Assembly: GCA_964452085.1 (NCBI GenBank)
Contig: CAYVKL010000008.1
Span: 1 to 64,000, forward strand
Reading direction: 5' to 3'
DNA: 64,000 nucleotides
Origin: Methanobacterium sp964452085
GTDB taxonomy: Archaea > Methanobacteriota > Methanobacteria > Methanobacteriales > Methanobacteriaceae
Each line of letters starts with the position of its first letter. Positions within the stretch are counted from its first letter, which is position 1. This document shows positions 13,909-22,163 of this stretch, piece after piece. The position numbers and the translations under genes are program-made. The notes under the pieces were generated by a model. That model was not told where the DNA came from, did no database searches, and worked only from the letters and a program-made list of their open reading frames with translations.

Positions 13909-15849
13909 TTATTGTTTTTTCCGGGTTAGAGCTAATCCACCGAGAACACTGAGAACTGCCAATGCCAATGGCACTACAGGTGCACCAGTGGTTTGCATTC
14001 CCACAGTTTTAACAGTGGATGCTGCATTAGCAACAGGGGTGATGGTTACTGTAGAGGTTAATGTTTGACCATCTGCAGTCACTCCTACCAGTGCAATTCC
14101 AGCAGCTTCATCTGCACGTAAAGTGGCAGTTGCAATACCGTTAACTGTGTATTTTTCCACGGATTTACTACCCACATTACCCAGGTTGGTGGTAAAGGTC
14201 ACTGGTGATCCATCAGGGATATGTCCCAATGCAGGGTCAATTGCGGTGACTGTAGTTCCATCAGTGTGCTGGTTGAAGCTGGCAGTTAAGGTGGAAGTAG
14301 AGCCCTGAGGAATAGTGGTTGGTATGGCTGAAAAAGTCAGATACAACCATGGGTTGTAACTCACATTTTCCCCGTAAATAATGGTGTCGAATGCAGGGCT
14401 ATTGGAACCCCACCAGTTATCCGTGGCATCCACAGATCCATAGAAAGCTTCATCATCATTGTAGATGGTGTAGCCCTGACTATCACTGTTTCCAACAATG
14501 CGGTTGAAATTCATGATAACCGTACCACCAGTATTGAAGAGTACACCACCATCTCCATCTGCAGTGTTTCCAGTGAATGTACTGTCGGTTACTGTTAACG
14601 AACCTTCCTCATTCCAGATAGCTCCCCCATTGAACAGTGCATGGTTCCCGTTGAAAGTGCTACCAGTTATGATCAGAGTACTTCCGGTATTGGCAACAGC
14701 ACCACCCTCATTGTCAGTGAAAGTACTTCCAGTTATGGTTAAAGGACCAATACTGTCGATACTAGCACCATCAGAGCCAGTTGCATCATTTTCTTTGAAA
14801 TTACTGCCGGTTACAGTACAGGTACCGTTATTATAGATAGCAGCACCCCCCATGAAACCAGTATTAGTGGCAATGTTACCGGTGAAATCACAGTTAGTCA
14901 CGGTCAGGATACTGCCTTCTTCATTGTTGTAGATTGCACCACCAATGGTTGCTGAGTTGTCAGTGAATTCGCTGTCGCTGATGAAACCAGTTCCCATGTT
15001 GTCAATGGCACCACCACCACTGTTAGGACTTCCATTAGCCGTGTTTTGGGTGAAAATACAGCCATCCACGTTTAATGTTGTACCCCTGTAGCTTTCGATG
15101 GCACCACCATCCAAACTGGTGGCAGTGTTACCAGTAAAGGTACTATCAGTTATAGTAGCGCTACCATCAAAATTGTAGACAGCACCACCATCCCTGGCTC
15201 GGTTGTTAGTGAAGGTACAAGTATCAACAACTAGTGTGCCGATATTGTAAATGGCACCTCCACCCTGGTTGACAGTTGTGGTAGTTGCGTTGTTACCGTT
15301 GAATGTGCAGCCAAATGCAGTTACGATTCCGTTGGTGTTGTAAATGGCACCACCAACATTTGCAGTGTTTCCAGTTAAGGTACATTGAGTTAGTGTCAAA
15401 TTGGCAGAGTTAAAGATTCCTCCACCCAGAGTGCTGTCCCCGTTTCTTATGGTGAAATTAGCCAGGCTCACTATAAAGTTCAAATAGACATCTAAAGTAT
15501 GCCCTGCCTTATTTCCATCGATTATTGTGCCTGTCTGGCTTTGACCCATCAGATCCACATTTTTATTGATGATTAGGTTTTCCAAGTAGGTACCATCAGC
15601 CACATTTACTGTTCCTCCATCATCCACAGTGTCAGTTCCATTTTGTATGGTTGCTTTGGGACCAATAGTTCCACTTTGATAAGTAGCTGCGGTTCCGTCC
15701 CAACTGTCATTTCCAGTGGCATTGTTAACGTAGATAGTATCAGCGGCACTGGCAGAAGAAATAGTGGCAGTTAGTAATACTAGTAATCCTAATATGAGAA
15801 TAATACGATGTTTGTTTTCCAAGTTTATACCAGTTGATTTGTTTTCCAA
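13909..15849 (-). CDS. parallel beta-helix surface protein with Ig-like domain and C-terminal membrane anchor
   Basis: A 646-residue protein with a TTG start. GGAGG sits 7 nt before it, and no ATG lies nearby. An N-terminal hydrophobic segment (HRIILILGLLVLLTATISSASA) is a signal peptide. Residues about 40-470 are right-handed beta-helix turns of the type TNSTFTGNTATDGGAIYN. The helix ends with NWWGSN and PWLYL, followed by a Big_1-like Ig domain (GHIPDGSPVTFTTNLGNVG). The C-terminus has TVGMQTTGAPVVPL, one transmembrane helix and the basic tail RKKQ. It is probably an adhesin-like protein fixed in the cell membrane or by a sortase-like step. The same GMQxTG tail is seen in three other proteins of this window. 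Confidence 0.88.
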   Translation of the reverse strand: MENKSTGINLENKHRIILILGLLVLLTATISSASAADTIYVNNATGNDSWDGTAATYQSGTIGPKATIQNGTDTVDDGGTVNVADGTYLENLIINKNVDLMGQSQTGTIIDGNKAGHTLDVYLNFIVSLANFTIRNGDSTLGGGIFNSANLTLTQCTLTGNTANVGGAIYNTNGIVTAFGCTFNGNNATTTTVNQGGGAIYNIGTLVVDTCTFTNNRARDGGAVYNFDGSATITDSTFTGNTATSLDGGAIESYRGTTLNVDGCIFTQNTANGSPNSGGGAIDNMGTGFISDSEFTDNSATIGGAIYNNEEGSILTVTNCDFTGNIATNTGFMGGAAIYNNGTCTVTGSNFKENDATGSDGASIDSIGPLTITGSTFTDNEGGAVANTGSTLIITGSTFNGNHALFNGGAIWNEEGSLTVTDSTFTGNTADGDGGVLFNTGGTVIMNFNRIVGNSDSQGYTIYNDDEAFYGSVDATDNWWGSNSPAFDTIIYGENVSYNPWLYLTFSAIPTTIPQGSTSTLTASFNQHTDGTTVTAIDPALGHIPDGSPVTFTTNLGNVGSKSVEKYTVNGIATATLRADEAAGIALVGVTADGQTLTSTVTITPVANAASTVKTVGMQTTGAPVVPLALAVLSVLGGLALTRKKQ

Positions 15850-16286
15850 GTTTTCACCTCCTTTTACAGTTTTTAATCATTTCACATGTATAAAAGATTA
15901 ATCTGGTTTTTACTGTCAAAAGATGGTCAAAACCCCACATAAAAGATGAAATGGGTTTTTTTTAAACAAATGTATTTGGATGTTTCCTGGTTTATTAGTT
16001 CAACAGATTATAAGATATTATTCATCTGATAACCTAAATAATTTTTCAAATAAAATTGTATATTTTTTCATGATTACTTCCTACCAATTAATTAATTTAG
16101 TTAGTTTTTCCTGCATTTTCTGAAAATATTATTCCTTTTTCAAGTACCATGTGAAAAATGTCACCAAAATAGGGATAAATCATTTTGTTCCTGTGATGTT
16201 AAGGTATAACTGTTCATAATTGCATAATTAATAGTGCATATGGAATGTCAATTTAATATTAAAAAACTCCCTTTGAGGATGTGTAA
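15850..16286. other. divergent promoter region
   Basis: This 437-nt gap separates the beta-helix gene (-) from the AAA+ ATPase gene (+). The left edge holds the SD of the beta-helix gene (CACCTCC on +, about 15856-15862) and a TATA-like TATAAAAGATTAAT at about 15890. No ORF or RNA gene is recognisable. Confidence 0.6.
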
Positions 16287-17627
16287 ATGGAATATTATCA
16301 CGACGTCAAAATGCAGAAACTCTTCCAGGTATTGGAAGAGCCCAAAACATTGGATGACATAGATTTAACCCGTCCATTCATCCAAAATCTACTTTTAAAA
16401 ATCATCAACACTTACGGGAATATCACAGTTCAGCAGATGCATGAAATCAGTGGACTGCACATAGACCTCCTGGAAGAATGTCTCAAACCCATGGAAAAAG
16501 ACAACTTGATTGGTCAAACCGGTGGTGGTTTCCTCTTTGCCAGTGTGGATTACACCATTAAAAAACAGGGCCATGAAAAGGCAGCTAAAATGATGGAGGA
16601 AAACCCCTACATTGGAACTGCCCCCGTAACCTATGATGAGTACTTTAAGATAATGGAAGTCCAGTTAAAGGGCAGATACCCCCTGAAAATACCACCAGCA
16701 GTAGTGAAACGTGCGTTCCATGATGTGGTGGGAATGGAATATCCCAAAAAAGTCTTAAATGAAGCAGCCATTGGGGGTAAGGGATTTTTCATTTACGGAC
16801 CTCCAGGAACTGGTAAAACATTTCTGACTGGTAAAATGTCAGAAATATTACCGCCTATAATCATGCCTCGCTATGTTGAGTTCAGTGGTAGCATAATACA
16901 AATGATGGACCCTGACTTTCATCGTCTCAGACCAGAGCAACCTGGAGATCCTCGTTGGGTTAAGATATATGCACCTTTTGTTTTCACTGGATCTGAATTG
17001 AACACTGAGAAAATGGAAACACTCTACAACCCCAATAAAGGAGTGTATGAAACATCTCCCATTATTAAAGCCAATGGTGGGGTTCTGTTACTGGACGACC
17101 TGGGAAGGCAGAAAGAAGACCCTAACGTCCTCCTAAACAGGATGATTGTACCTCTGGAAAACAAAAAAGACGTTATTTACATTAAAGGGGCACCTGTAAT
17201 TGTGCATACTCATTTTATTCCTGCTTTATCCACCAATTTAGAGATAACTATTATAGATGAGGCTCACCTTCGTAGGGCGCCTTTGCATGTTTATCTGGAT
17301 GTTCCAAGTTCTGATGAGATTGTGGAGGTTTTCAAACGTAATCTTGACGCTTTAAGGGAAAATTATCCTGATGAAGTTCTGGAACGTTTCCGGAAAGTTT
17401 ACATTTCTCAGCTGGAGGGTGGTGAGAGTTTGAAACCCACCTTTGCCCATGCAAGGGATATAGCCCAGATAGCACAGGCCATACGGATACGCAGGGAAGA
17501 AGAGAAAATGACTGTGGAGATACTGGAAGAGGCACTGGACCAGCATATTTTGGTGTCAATGCAGCGCAGGTACACTCCGGAACTATTTGACCGGATTATT
17601 GGTCAGGGGAGTAAACCACATCACTAA
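16287..17627 (+). CDS. AAA+ family ATPase with N-terminal winged-helix-like region, unknown role
   Basis: A 446-residue cytoplasmic protein. Residues about 25-100 look helical, with a winged-helix flavour (TVQQMHEISGLHIDLLEECLKPMEKDNLIGQ). The ATPase part has Walker A GPPGTGKT at 171-178, Walker B GGVLLLDDLG near 260, a sensor-like HTHFIPALSTNLE and an arginine cluster AHLRRAP. The C-terminal helical part (about 350-440) resembles an AAA+ lid. Proteins of this type are annotated as ATPases with chaperone activity; the substrate is unknown. GAGG precedes the ATG by 8 nt. The last coding bases begin a 32-bp tandem repeat that continues past the stop. Confidence 0.8.
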   Translation: MEYYHDVKMQKLFQVLEEPKTLDDIDLTRPFIQNLLLKIINTYGNITVQQMHEISGLHIDLLEECLKPMEKDNLIGQTGGGFLFASVDYTIKKQGHEKAAKMMEENPYIGTAPVTYDEYFKIMEVQLKGRYPLKIPPAVVKRAFHDVVGMEYPKKVLNEAAIGGKGFFIYGPPGTGKTFLTGKMSEILPPIIMPRYVEFSGSIIQMMDPDFHRLRPEQPGDPRWVKIYAPFVFTGSELNTEKMETLYNPNKGVYETSPIIKANGGVLLLDDLGRQKEDPNVLLNRMIVPLENKKDVIYIKGAPVIVHTHFIPALSTNLEITIIDEAHLRRAPLHVYLDVPSSDEIVEVFKRNLDALRENYPDEVLERFRKVYISQLEGGESLKPTFAHARDIAQIAQAIRIRREEEKMTVEILEEALDQHILVSMQRRYTPELFDRIIGQGSKPHH

Positions 17628-17720
17628 GAATAGTTCAGGGTATATCACATCAGTAAGAAAATCTCAGGGGAGTATACCACCTCAGTGAGAATAGGTCAGG
17701 GGGATTAAAGCACATAATAG
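17601..17720 (+). repeat. about 32-bp tandem repeat spanning the ATPase gene stop codon
   Basis: Units start GGTCAGGGGAGTAAACC (17601-17632, still coding and including the stop TAA), GTTCAGGGTATATC (17633-17661), TCTCAGGGGAGTATACC (17662-17693) and GGTCAGGGGGATTAAAGC (17694-about 17720). The repeats share the CATCA(C/G)TAAGAA half as well. The array extends the 3' end of the coding sequence into the downstream gap. Confidence 0.8.
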
Positions 17721-17869
17721 CGGGATCAACATTTTGGCATAAATTATTTCATTAATTAGTTCTAAGGCCATTAACAGGAGTTTTGGAAATATTTTTCAGA
17801 AACATGATAACCTTTTTATGCACATCTTTACAATATAAGAGAGGTTAAAATCACGAAGAGGATGATCAC

Positions 17870-18892
17870 ATGACATGCAACATATTAGTAGGTGGAGGCT
17901 GGGGAGACGAAGGTAAGGGTAAGTGTATTACCTACCTCTGTGACCATGATAAGCCTGAAATCATAGCCAGAGCAGGCGTAGGGCCTAATGCTGGGCATTC
18001 TGTGGAGTTTAATGGAGAGAAATATGGGCTGCGAATGATCCCATCAGGTTTCGTTCACACCGGAGCAAGACTGCTCATAGGTGCCGGTGTACTGGTGGAC
18101 CCTGCAGTATTCCACTACGAACTGGACTACCTGAACAAATACAAGGTTAAAGGCCGCACACTTGCCGATTACCGCTGTGCCATAATTGAAGAAGAACACA
18201 AAGTACAGGATAAGGGTTCAGACCACCTGTACAAGAAGATTGGAAGCACAGGAACTGGATGCGGACCTGCCAATCGTGACCGGGCATTAAGACGTATTAA
18301 ACTAGCTGAAGATATTGAATCCATGAAAGGATACACCACTGATGTTCCATTGGAAGTGAACACCGCCCTTGACGAGGGCAAGGATGTTTTCATTGAAGGA
18401 TCTCAAGGATTTGGATTATCACTTTATTATGGAACTTACCCTTTTGTTACCAGTAAGGATACCACCGCCTCCAGCATGGCTGCTGATGTTGGTGTGGGAC
18501 CTACCCGTATTGATGATGTTATTGTTGTTTTCAAATCCTACATCACCCGTGTTGGAGAAGGACCATTCCCCTCTGAAATCACACAGGACGAGGCCGAAAA
18601 AATGGACATAGAAGAATACGGTACAGTAACTGGTAGGAGAAGAAGGGTGGGACTCTTTGATATGGACCTGGCCCGTGAAAGTTGCATGATCAATGGTGCC
18701 ACTCAAATAGCATTAACTTGTGTGGATAGATTGTACCCTGCATGTGAAAGAGTGACTGAATACTCGGACCTATCTGGTGAGATTAAACAGTTTATTGAAG
18801 AGATTGAAAACGAAACCAAAGTACCAGTAACCATAATCAGTACCGGTCCAGATCTTGAAGATACCATAGACCTCAGGGAAGAATTAATGTAA
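17870..18892 (+). CDS. purA: adenylosuccinate synthetase
   Basis: A 340-residue PurA, the shorter archaeal form (bacterial enzymes are near 430). It couples GTP hydrolysis to IMP plus aspartate condensation in AMP synthesis. The P-loop-like GGGWGDEGKGK is at the N-terminus, followed by GVGPNAGHSVEF (catalytic His), GSTGTGCGPANRDRALR, EGSQGFGLSLYYGTYPFVTSKDTTA and TGRRRRVGLFD. GAGG lies about 8 nt before the ATG. It is a single-gene unit with a hairpin terminator after the stop. Confidence 0.96.
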   Translation: MTCNILVGGGWGDEGKGKCITYLCDHDKPEIIARAGVGPNAGHSVEFNGEKYGLRMIPSGFVHTGARLLIGAGVLVDPAVFHYELDYLNKYKVKGRTLADYRCAIIEEEHKVQDKGSDHLYKKIGSTGTGCGPANRDRALRRIKLAEDIESMKGYTTDVPLEVNTALDEGKDVFIEGSQGFGLSLYYGTYPFVTSKDTTASSMAADVGVGPTRIDDVIVVFKSYITRVGEGPFPSEITQDEAEKMDIEEYGTVTGRRRRVGLFDMDLARESCMINGATQIALTCVDRLYPACERVTEYSDLSGEIKQFIEEIENETKVPVTIISTGPDLEDTIDLREELM

Positions 18893-18893
18893 A

Positions 18894-18919
18894 GGGTGAG
18901 ATTCACACCTAATTTTTTT
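18894..18919 (+). terminator. hairpin plus T7 after purA
   Basis: GGTG (18895-18898) and CACC (18906-18909) form a short stem followed by seven T. A second hairpin-like GTGT/ACAC with T-run follows within 35 nt. Confidence 0.55.
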
Positions 18920-19113
18920 AAATATGGGTGTTTTACACTCACTTTTTTAAATATTTTTTTTTAATTATTTTCCTTATTTTTTAAGTTCAATATTTTTTAA
19001 AATCAAATTCAAGTTGATTTATATTTCAAAGACTAAATATGATTAGATTACAATTAAGCTGGTTATTATTCAAAAGACCAAAACTTCAAATCACACCATG
19101 GGGGGATGAATAA

Positions 19114-19410
19114 ATGCTGGAGATAACCGTTTCTGAGATTAGAGGGCACTGCCCAGTATACAAAAAGGGGGATCGTATGGTATTTAAGGATCCAGAGATT
19201 ATTCTGGATGAAACCGATGCCCTGTGCACCCATGCACTTTCCACTATTTTACACTACACCACCATCCTGGAACACAAGTGGATCCCACTGGAACTGGGAT
19301 TAACCAGGGAAGGTGATGAAAAATATGCATATATGCAGTGTGTAGATCCGGGAAAACCCTATACTGATGGGGGAACAGTCATATTCCGTTGTAGAAGAAT
19401 GGATGAATAA
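19114..19410 (+). CDS. TIGR04076 family small protein
   Basis: A 98-residue protein. The order ITVSEIRGHCPVYKKGDRMVF, DALCTHALS near the middle and VIFRCRRMDE at the end matches the small TIGR04076 family found in anaerobic archaea and bacteria. Three or four conserved cysteines suggest metal or redox chemistry, but no function is known. The SD is a run of G about 8 nt before the ATG. Monocistronic, with a gap of 150 nt to the DUF166 gene. Confidence 0.75.
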   Translation: MLEITVSEIRGHCPVYKKGDRMVFKDPEIILDETDALCTHALSTILHYTTILEHKWIPLELGLTREGDEKYAYMQCVDPGKPYTDGGTVIFRCRRMDE

Positions 19411-19560
19411 AATTAAAAAGAGAGCTTAAACTTATTTCTTGGTTTAAAAATTATAAATTCACAACATAGATCATGAGTTAACAGATCTCAATGGAAAGTT
19501 CTATCCACAGTAACAACAAACATACTATCAAGCATATCATATTCTTGGAGGGTGGCGGAT

Positions 19561-20454
19561 ATGAGAATCTACATTTTAAGTTCAGGTAAGTATGGTAGCC
19601 GGGTGGTAAATAACCTGGTTGAACATGGAATGGCCAGTAACATAGTGGGTATGGAAGAATTCCCGGAAGATTTACCTCATTTTATTGATGATTTTAAAAG
19701 TTTTGTACCCAATAAACTACCACCAGCCGACTTGGTTATTGCAGTGGGACTTTCTGGGGATATAAACATGATAGTTCCATTGGTAGCTGAAGGAACTGGT
19801 GCTAAATCTGCCATAGTACCCATATATGATCCACAGCAGATGCCTCCTGGATTGCAACAGGAAATTACTGAATCCGCCCCTGATGTTAGGATAGTTTTCC
19901 CCAAACCTTTTTGTTCCCTGGAGCCCATTGGTGATGCACCTATAGATGAGTTCGCAGGTCGTTTCGGTAAACCAGTCCTGTTTATCAAGTCAGATAAGTT
20001 CATCAAAAAGGTGGAAGTTTTACGGGGTGCGCCCTGCGGTTCCACCAACTACATTGCCAAAGGATTGTGGAGTATGCCAGTGGGGGATGCGGAACTGGAA
20101 GCCACCCAGAAACTACACAATTATCCCTGCAATGCCAGTACCGCCACCGACCCTGCAGTAGGTGACACCAGCATGCACCTGGCCAGTTACCAGATAAAGG
20201 AAGCAGTTAAAAGAGGGTTAGGGTTTGCAATCAAGTCAGCAGTGGTTGACATTGAAACCTGTGATACAGACAAGTGCCAGGAAGAATGCATCAAAGTCTG
20301 CCCCCAGGTACTCATAGGCTTGGATACTATTACCCTGAATGAAGATAAAAAGGCATTAATTGACCCTGCTACCTGTGGATACTGTGAGATATGTGTCAGG
20401 GAATGTCCATTGAAGGCTATTGAAATTAAGAATGAGAGATTTGAACTTGAATAG
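19561..20454 (+). CDS. DUF166 family protein with C-terminal 2[4Fe-4S] domain, paralogue 1
   Basis: A 297-residue protein. The N-terminal part (MRIYILSSGKYGSRVV) is a Rossmann-like start of the DUF166 family. Conserved points are APCGSTNYIA and LHNYPCNAST in the middle. From about residue 230 come cysteines of a ferredoxin-type domain, CDTDKCQEECIKVCP and CGYCEICVRECP. Cytoplasmic redox function is inferred; no reaction is known. ATG 19561 is chosen because GGAGGGTGG (19547-19555) is its SD; the GTG inside that SD is not a start. A close paralogue lies at 59108, on the far side of the surface-protein island. The 3' end is duplicated in a 32-bp tandem array. Confidence 0.85.
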   Translation: MRIYILSSGKYGSRVVNNLVEHGMASNIVGMEEFPEDLPHFIDDFKSFVPNKLPPADLVIAVGLSGDINMIVPLVAEGTGAKSAIVPIYDPQQMPPGLQQEITESAPDVRIVFPKPFCSLEPIGDAPIDEFAGRFGKPVLFIKSDKFIKKVEVLRGAPCGSTNYIAKGLWSMPVGDAELEATQKLHNYPCNASTATDPAVGDTSMHLASYQIKEAVKRGLGFAIKSAVVDIETCDTDKCQEECIKVCPQVLIGLDTITLNEDKKALIDPATCGYCEICVRECPLKAIEIKNERFELE

Positions 20455-20632
20455 GGTTCATTATCATTTTAATAGGGGTTATTGATACTATTTGAACTTT
20501 AATATGGTCATTTAAGATCGTATTTGAACTTGAATTAGTCATTTTATGATCATATTGGACTTGATTTAGTAGTTTTTATGATGATATTTGAACTTGAATT
20601 GGTAATTTTCACGAACCATTTGAACTGATACC
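20439..20632 (+). repeat. 32-bp tandem repeat growing out of the DUF166 3' end
   Basis: Units begin ATTTGAACTTGAA or variants: 20439-20489 (51 nt, contains the gene's last codons and stop), 20490-20521, 20522-20553, 20554-20585, 20586-20617, and a partial from 20618. Four consecutive units are exactly 32 nt. The seed is the coding tail for FELE. Confidence 0.85.
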
Positions 20633-20694
20633 TCCAAACTGTTCGTAAAAAATATTATATGGGTTAAAATGGAATAATTCAAGCAGGTGATAAG

Positions 20695-20871
20695 ATGGAT
20701 AATAAAGAAAAAGTAATTAAAGCTTTCAAAGACTCTGAAGAACCATTAAATGCTACTAAAGTCAGCCAGTTATCTGGAGTGGAGAAAAAAGAGGTTGACA
20801 AGATCATGAAAGATCTTAAAAAAGATGAAACTATTGTTTCGCCTAAAAGGTGTTACTGGACCTTAAAATAA
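20695..20871 (+). CDS. 58-residue winged-helix-like protein
   Basis: A short ORF: AGGTGA lies 4 nt before ATG 20695 and the stop is TAA at 20869. The sequence (MDNKEKVIKAFKDSEEPLN, ATKVSQLSGVEKKEVDKIM, then PKRCYWTLK) has the helix-turn-helix plus wing pattern of minimal archaeal transcription regulators. It could bind DNA or act as a protein adaptor. It is separated from the DUF166 gene by the repeat array, so cotranscription is uncertain. Good codon structure and SD support it as real. Confidence 0.75.
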   Translation: MDNKEKVIKAFKDSEEPLNATKVSQLSGVEKKEVDKIMKDLKKDETIVSPKRCYWTLK

Positions 20872-20932
20872 TAAAATAATTCTTTATTTTTGAAGGTGCC
20901 CATAAGCATCTTACAGGTATATTTATTGCCTA

Positions 20933-21103
20933 TTAAATATATTTAAACTTTTTATCTATCATGCACATGGCATTGTCCCTTAAAATAATCCGCTGGGCTT
21001 TATGTCTACCAGATTTAACAATTACCTGAATATCTGATATTTTCCGGGCTTCTCCTATAATTCTATCCCCTTTTATGGCATCTCCCTGGTTGGTGTGAAT
21101 CAT
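20933..21103 (-). CDS. 56-residue unknown protein, second gene of an RHH pair
   Basis: On the - strand the ATG follows directly after the TAA of the ribbon-helix-helix gene (no spacer). The translation (MIHTNQGDAIKGDRIIGEAR, KISDIQVIVKSGRH, KAQRIILRDNAMCMIDKKF) is a plausible small soluble basic protein. I do not recognise the family. The tight linkage to a DNA-binding antitoxin-like protein suggests a two-gene module; whether it is a toxin is not shown by sequence. Confidence 0.65.
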   Translation of the reverse strand: MIHTNQGDAIKGDRIIGEARKISDIQVIVKSGRHKAQRIILRDNAMCMIDKKFKYI

Positions 21104-21445
21104 TTAAATCCCTTTTAAACGCCCTTCTTTTTGGAGTTCTTCGGTTATCTGGTTTACCAGTTCCAGGTCCAGTTCCAAGTCTGCGGATACTTCAGAGATA
21201 TAGGCTTCATCATAGCTGCGGTAATAACCTAGAACTTCTTTTTTAGCAGTTTCATAATCAACATCTCTAATTTTGATTACTCTAATGCTTTTTAATTTAT
21301 CTCTGATGGCTTCCCTTACAAAATCAGAAGCACTTAAGTATATTCCTGCATCAATCAAGCCGGATATTTCTTCATATTCCCTGGGAGTTAATTTTGTACC
21401 TATGGTTTTGGATTGTTTAGTATCCTTTTGGTTTACATAAGTCAT
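21104..21445 (-). CDS. ribbon-helix-helix (CopG/ParD-like) transcription regulator
   Basis: A 113-residue protein. Residues about 14-50 (TIGTKLTPREYEEISGLID, then YLSASDFVREAIRDKL) form the beta strand plus two helices of an RHH DNA-binding domain. The C-terminal half (YETAKKEVLGYYRSYDEAYISEVSADLELDLELVNQITEEL) is an acidic helical region that may bind a partner. It is the first gene of a - strand pair with the 56-residue ORF. An AT-rich promoter lies at 21446-21530. Family members act as autorepressors or antitoxins. Confidence 0.82.
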   Translation of the reverse strand: MTYVNQKDTKQSKTIGTKLTPREYEEISGLIDAGIYLSASDFVREAIRDKLKSIRVIKIRDVDYETAKKEVLGYYRSYDEAYISEVSADLELDLELVNQITEELQKEGRLKGI

Positions 21446-21585
21446 TGTTAGTTGTATATGGTTAACTATATATAAAAGATAACATATTTGTTATTAAATA
21501 TTTTATTAATTGTAATATATATGTGATGTTATAAAACCTTGAGATCTATGTCATCCCGATATCTGGTGTTTAACCATTTTTATCA

Positions 21586-21633
21586 CATTTCAACCTTTTT
21601 ATCTAGATTTAAAGGTCTTGGGGGGTTGAAATG
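21586..21633 (-). terminator. inverted repeat downstream of peptidase gene 1
   Basis: CATTTCAACC (21586-21595) and GGTTGAAATG (21624-21633) are perfect 10-bp complements around a 28-nt loop, 56-103 nt past the stop of the - strand peptidase gene. The same pair recurs after the paralogue (25544-25553 and 25580-25589), so it is conserved as a 3' structure. Confidence 0.6.
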
Positions 21634-21651
21634 CGAAAACTTCATCATAAG

Positions 21652-22163
21652 ACAAATTTATATTGAGAAAACTTTTATTGTGTTTTTTTTAAGTTCTGCG
21701 GCCTTTGAACATTCCTAAAATAAGTAATATTGCAGATAGAATAAGGGGAATCGCTGTCGTGCCAGTGTTCTGCATACCGGTGGTTTTAGTTGTCAAGGCT
21801 TCAACTTCCGGAGTTTTTGCTGCACTAATGGGCTCATAAGCACTGATTACAGTTTTTGCAGAATTTAGGGGGTTAAGGTTGTATGTGCTGGAAGTGATGG
21901 TTGCTTCGTTTATTAATTCCCCCGCAGCTTTTAGAGTGCAGTAAATTATCAGGGTGGCAGTTTTACCAACTGGCAGTTTTCCGAGTGTCCATATACTTGT
22001 TTGAGGGTCGTATTGTCCAATGCTGGGTTGGAAGGAGATAATATCAAGTCCAGGGGGTATGAGTTCATTTACCTTAACGTCACATGCATCGTCCGGACCG
22101 TTGTTATTCACATTTATGATGAACTTTAAGGTTTCACCTATTACTGGATGCAGATTGCTGGTT
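21652..22163 (-). repeat. 512-bp tract identical to 25608-26119
   Basis: Reading both copies base by base I find no difference over 512 nt. They cover the downstream flank, the C-terminal anchor and most of the DUF11 domain of the two peptidase genes. Outside the tract differences appear at once on both sides. Confidence 0.85.

Noticed and set aside
19552..19560. GTG start for DUF166 paralogue 1
   Set aside because: The GTG is part of the SD GGAGGGTGG; paralogue 2 starts at the equivalent of ATG 19561.
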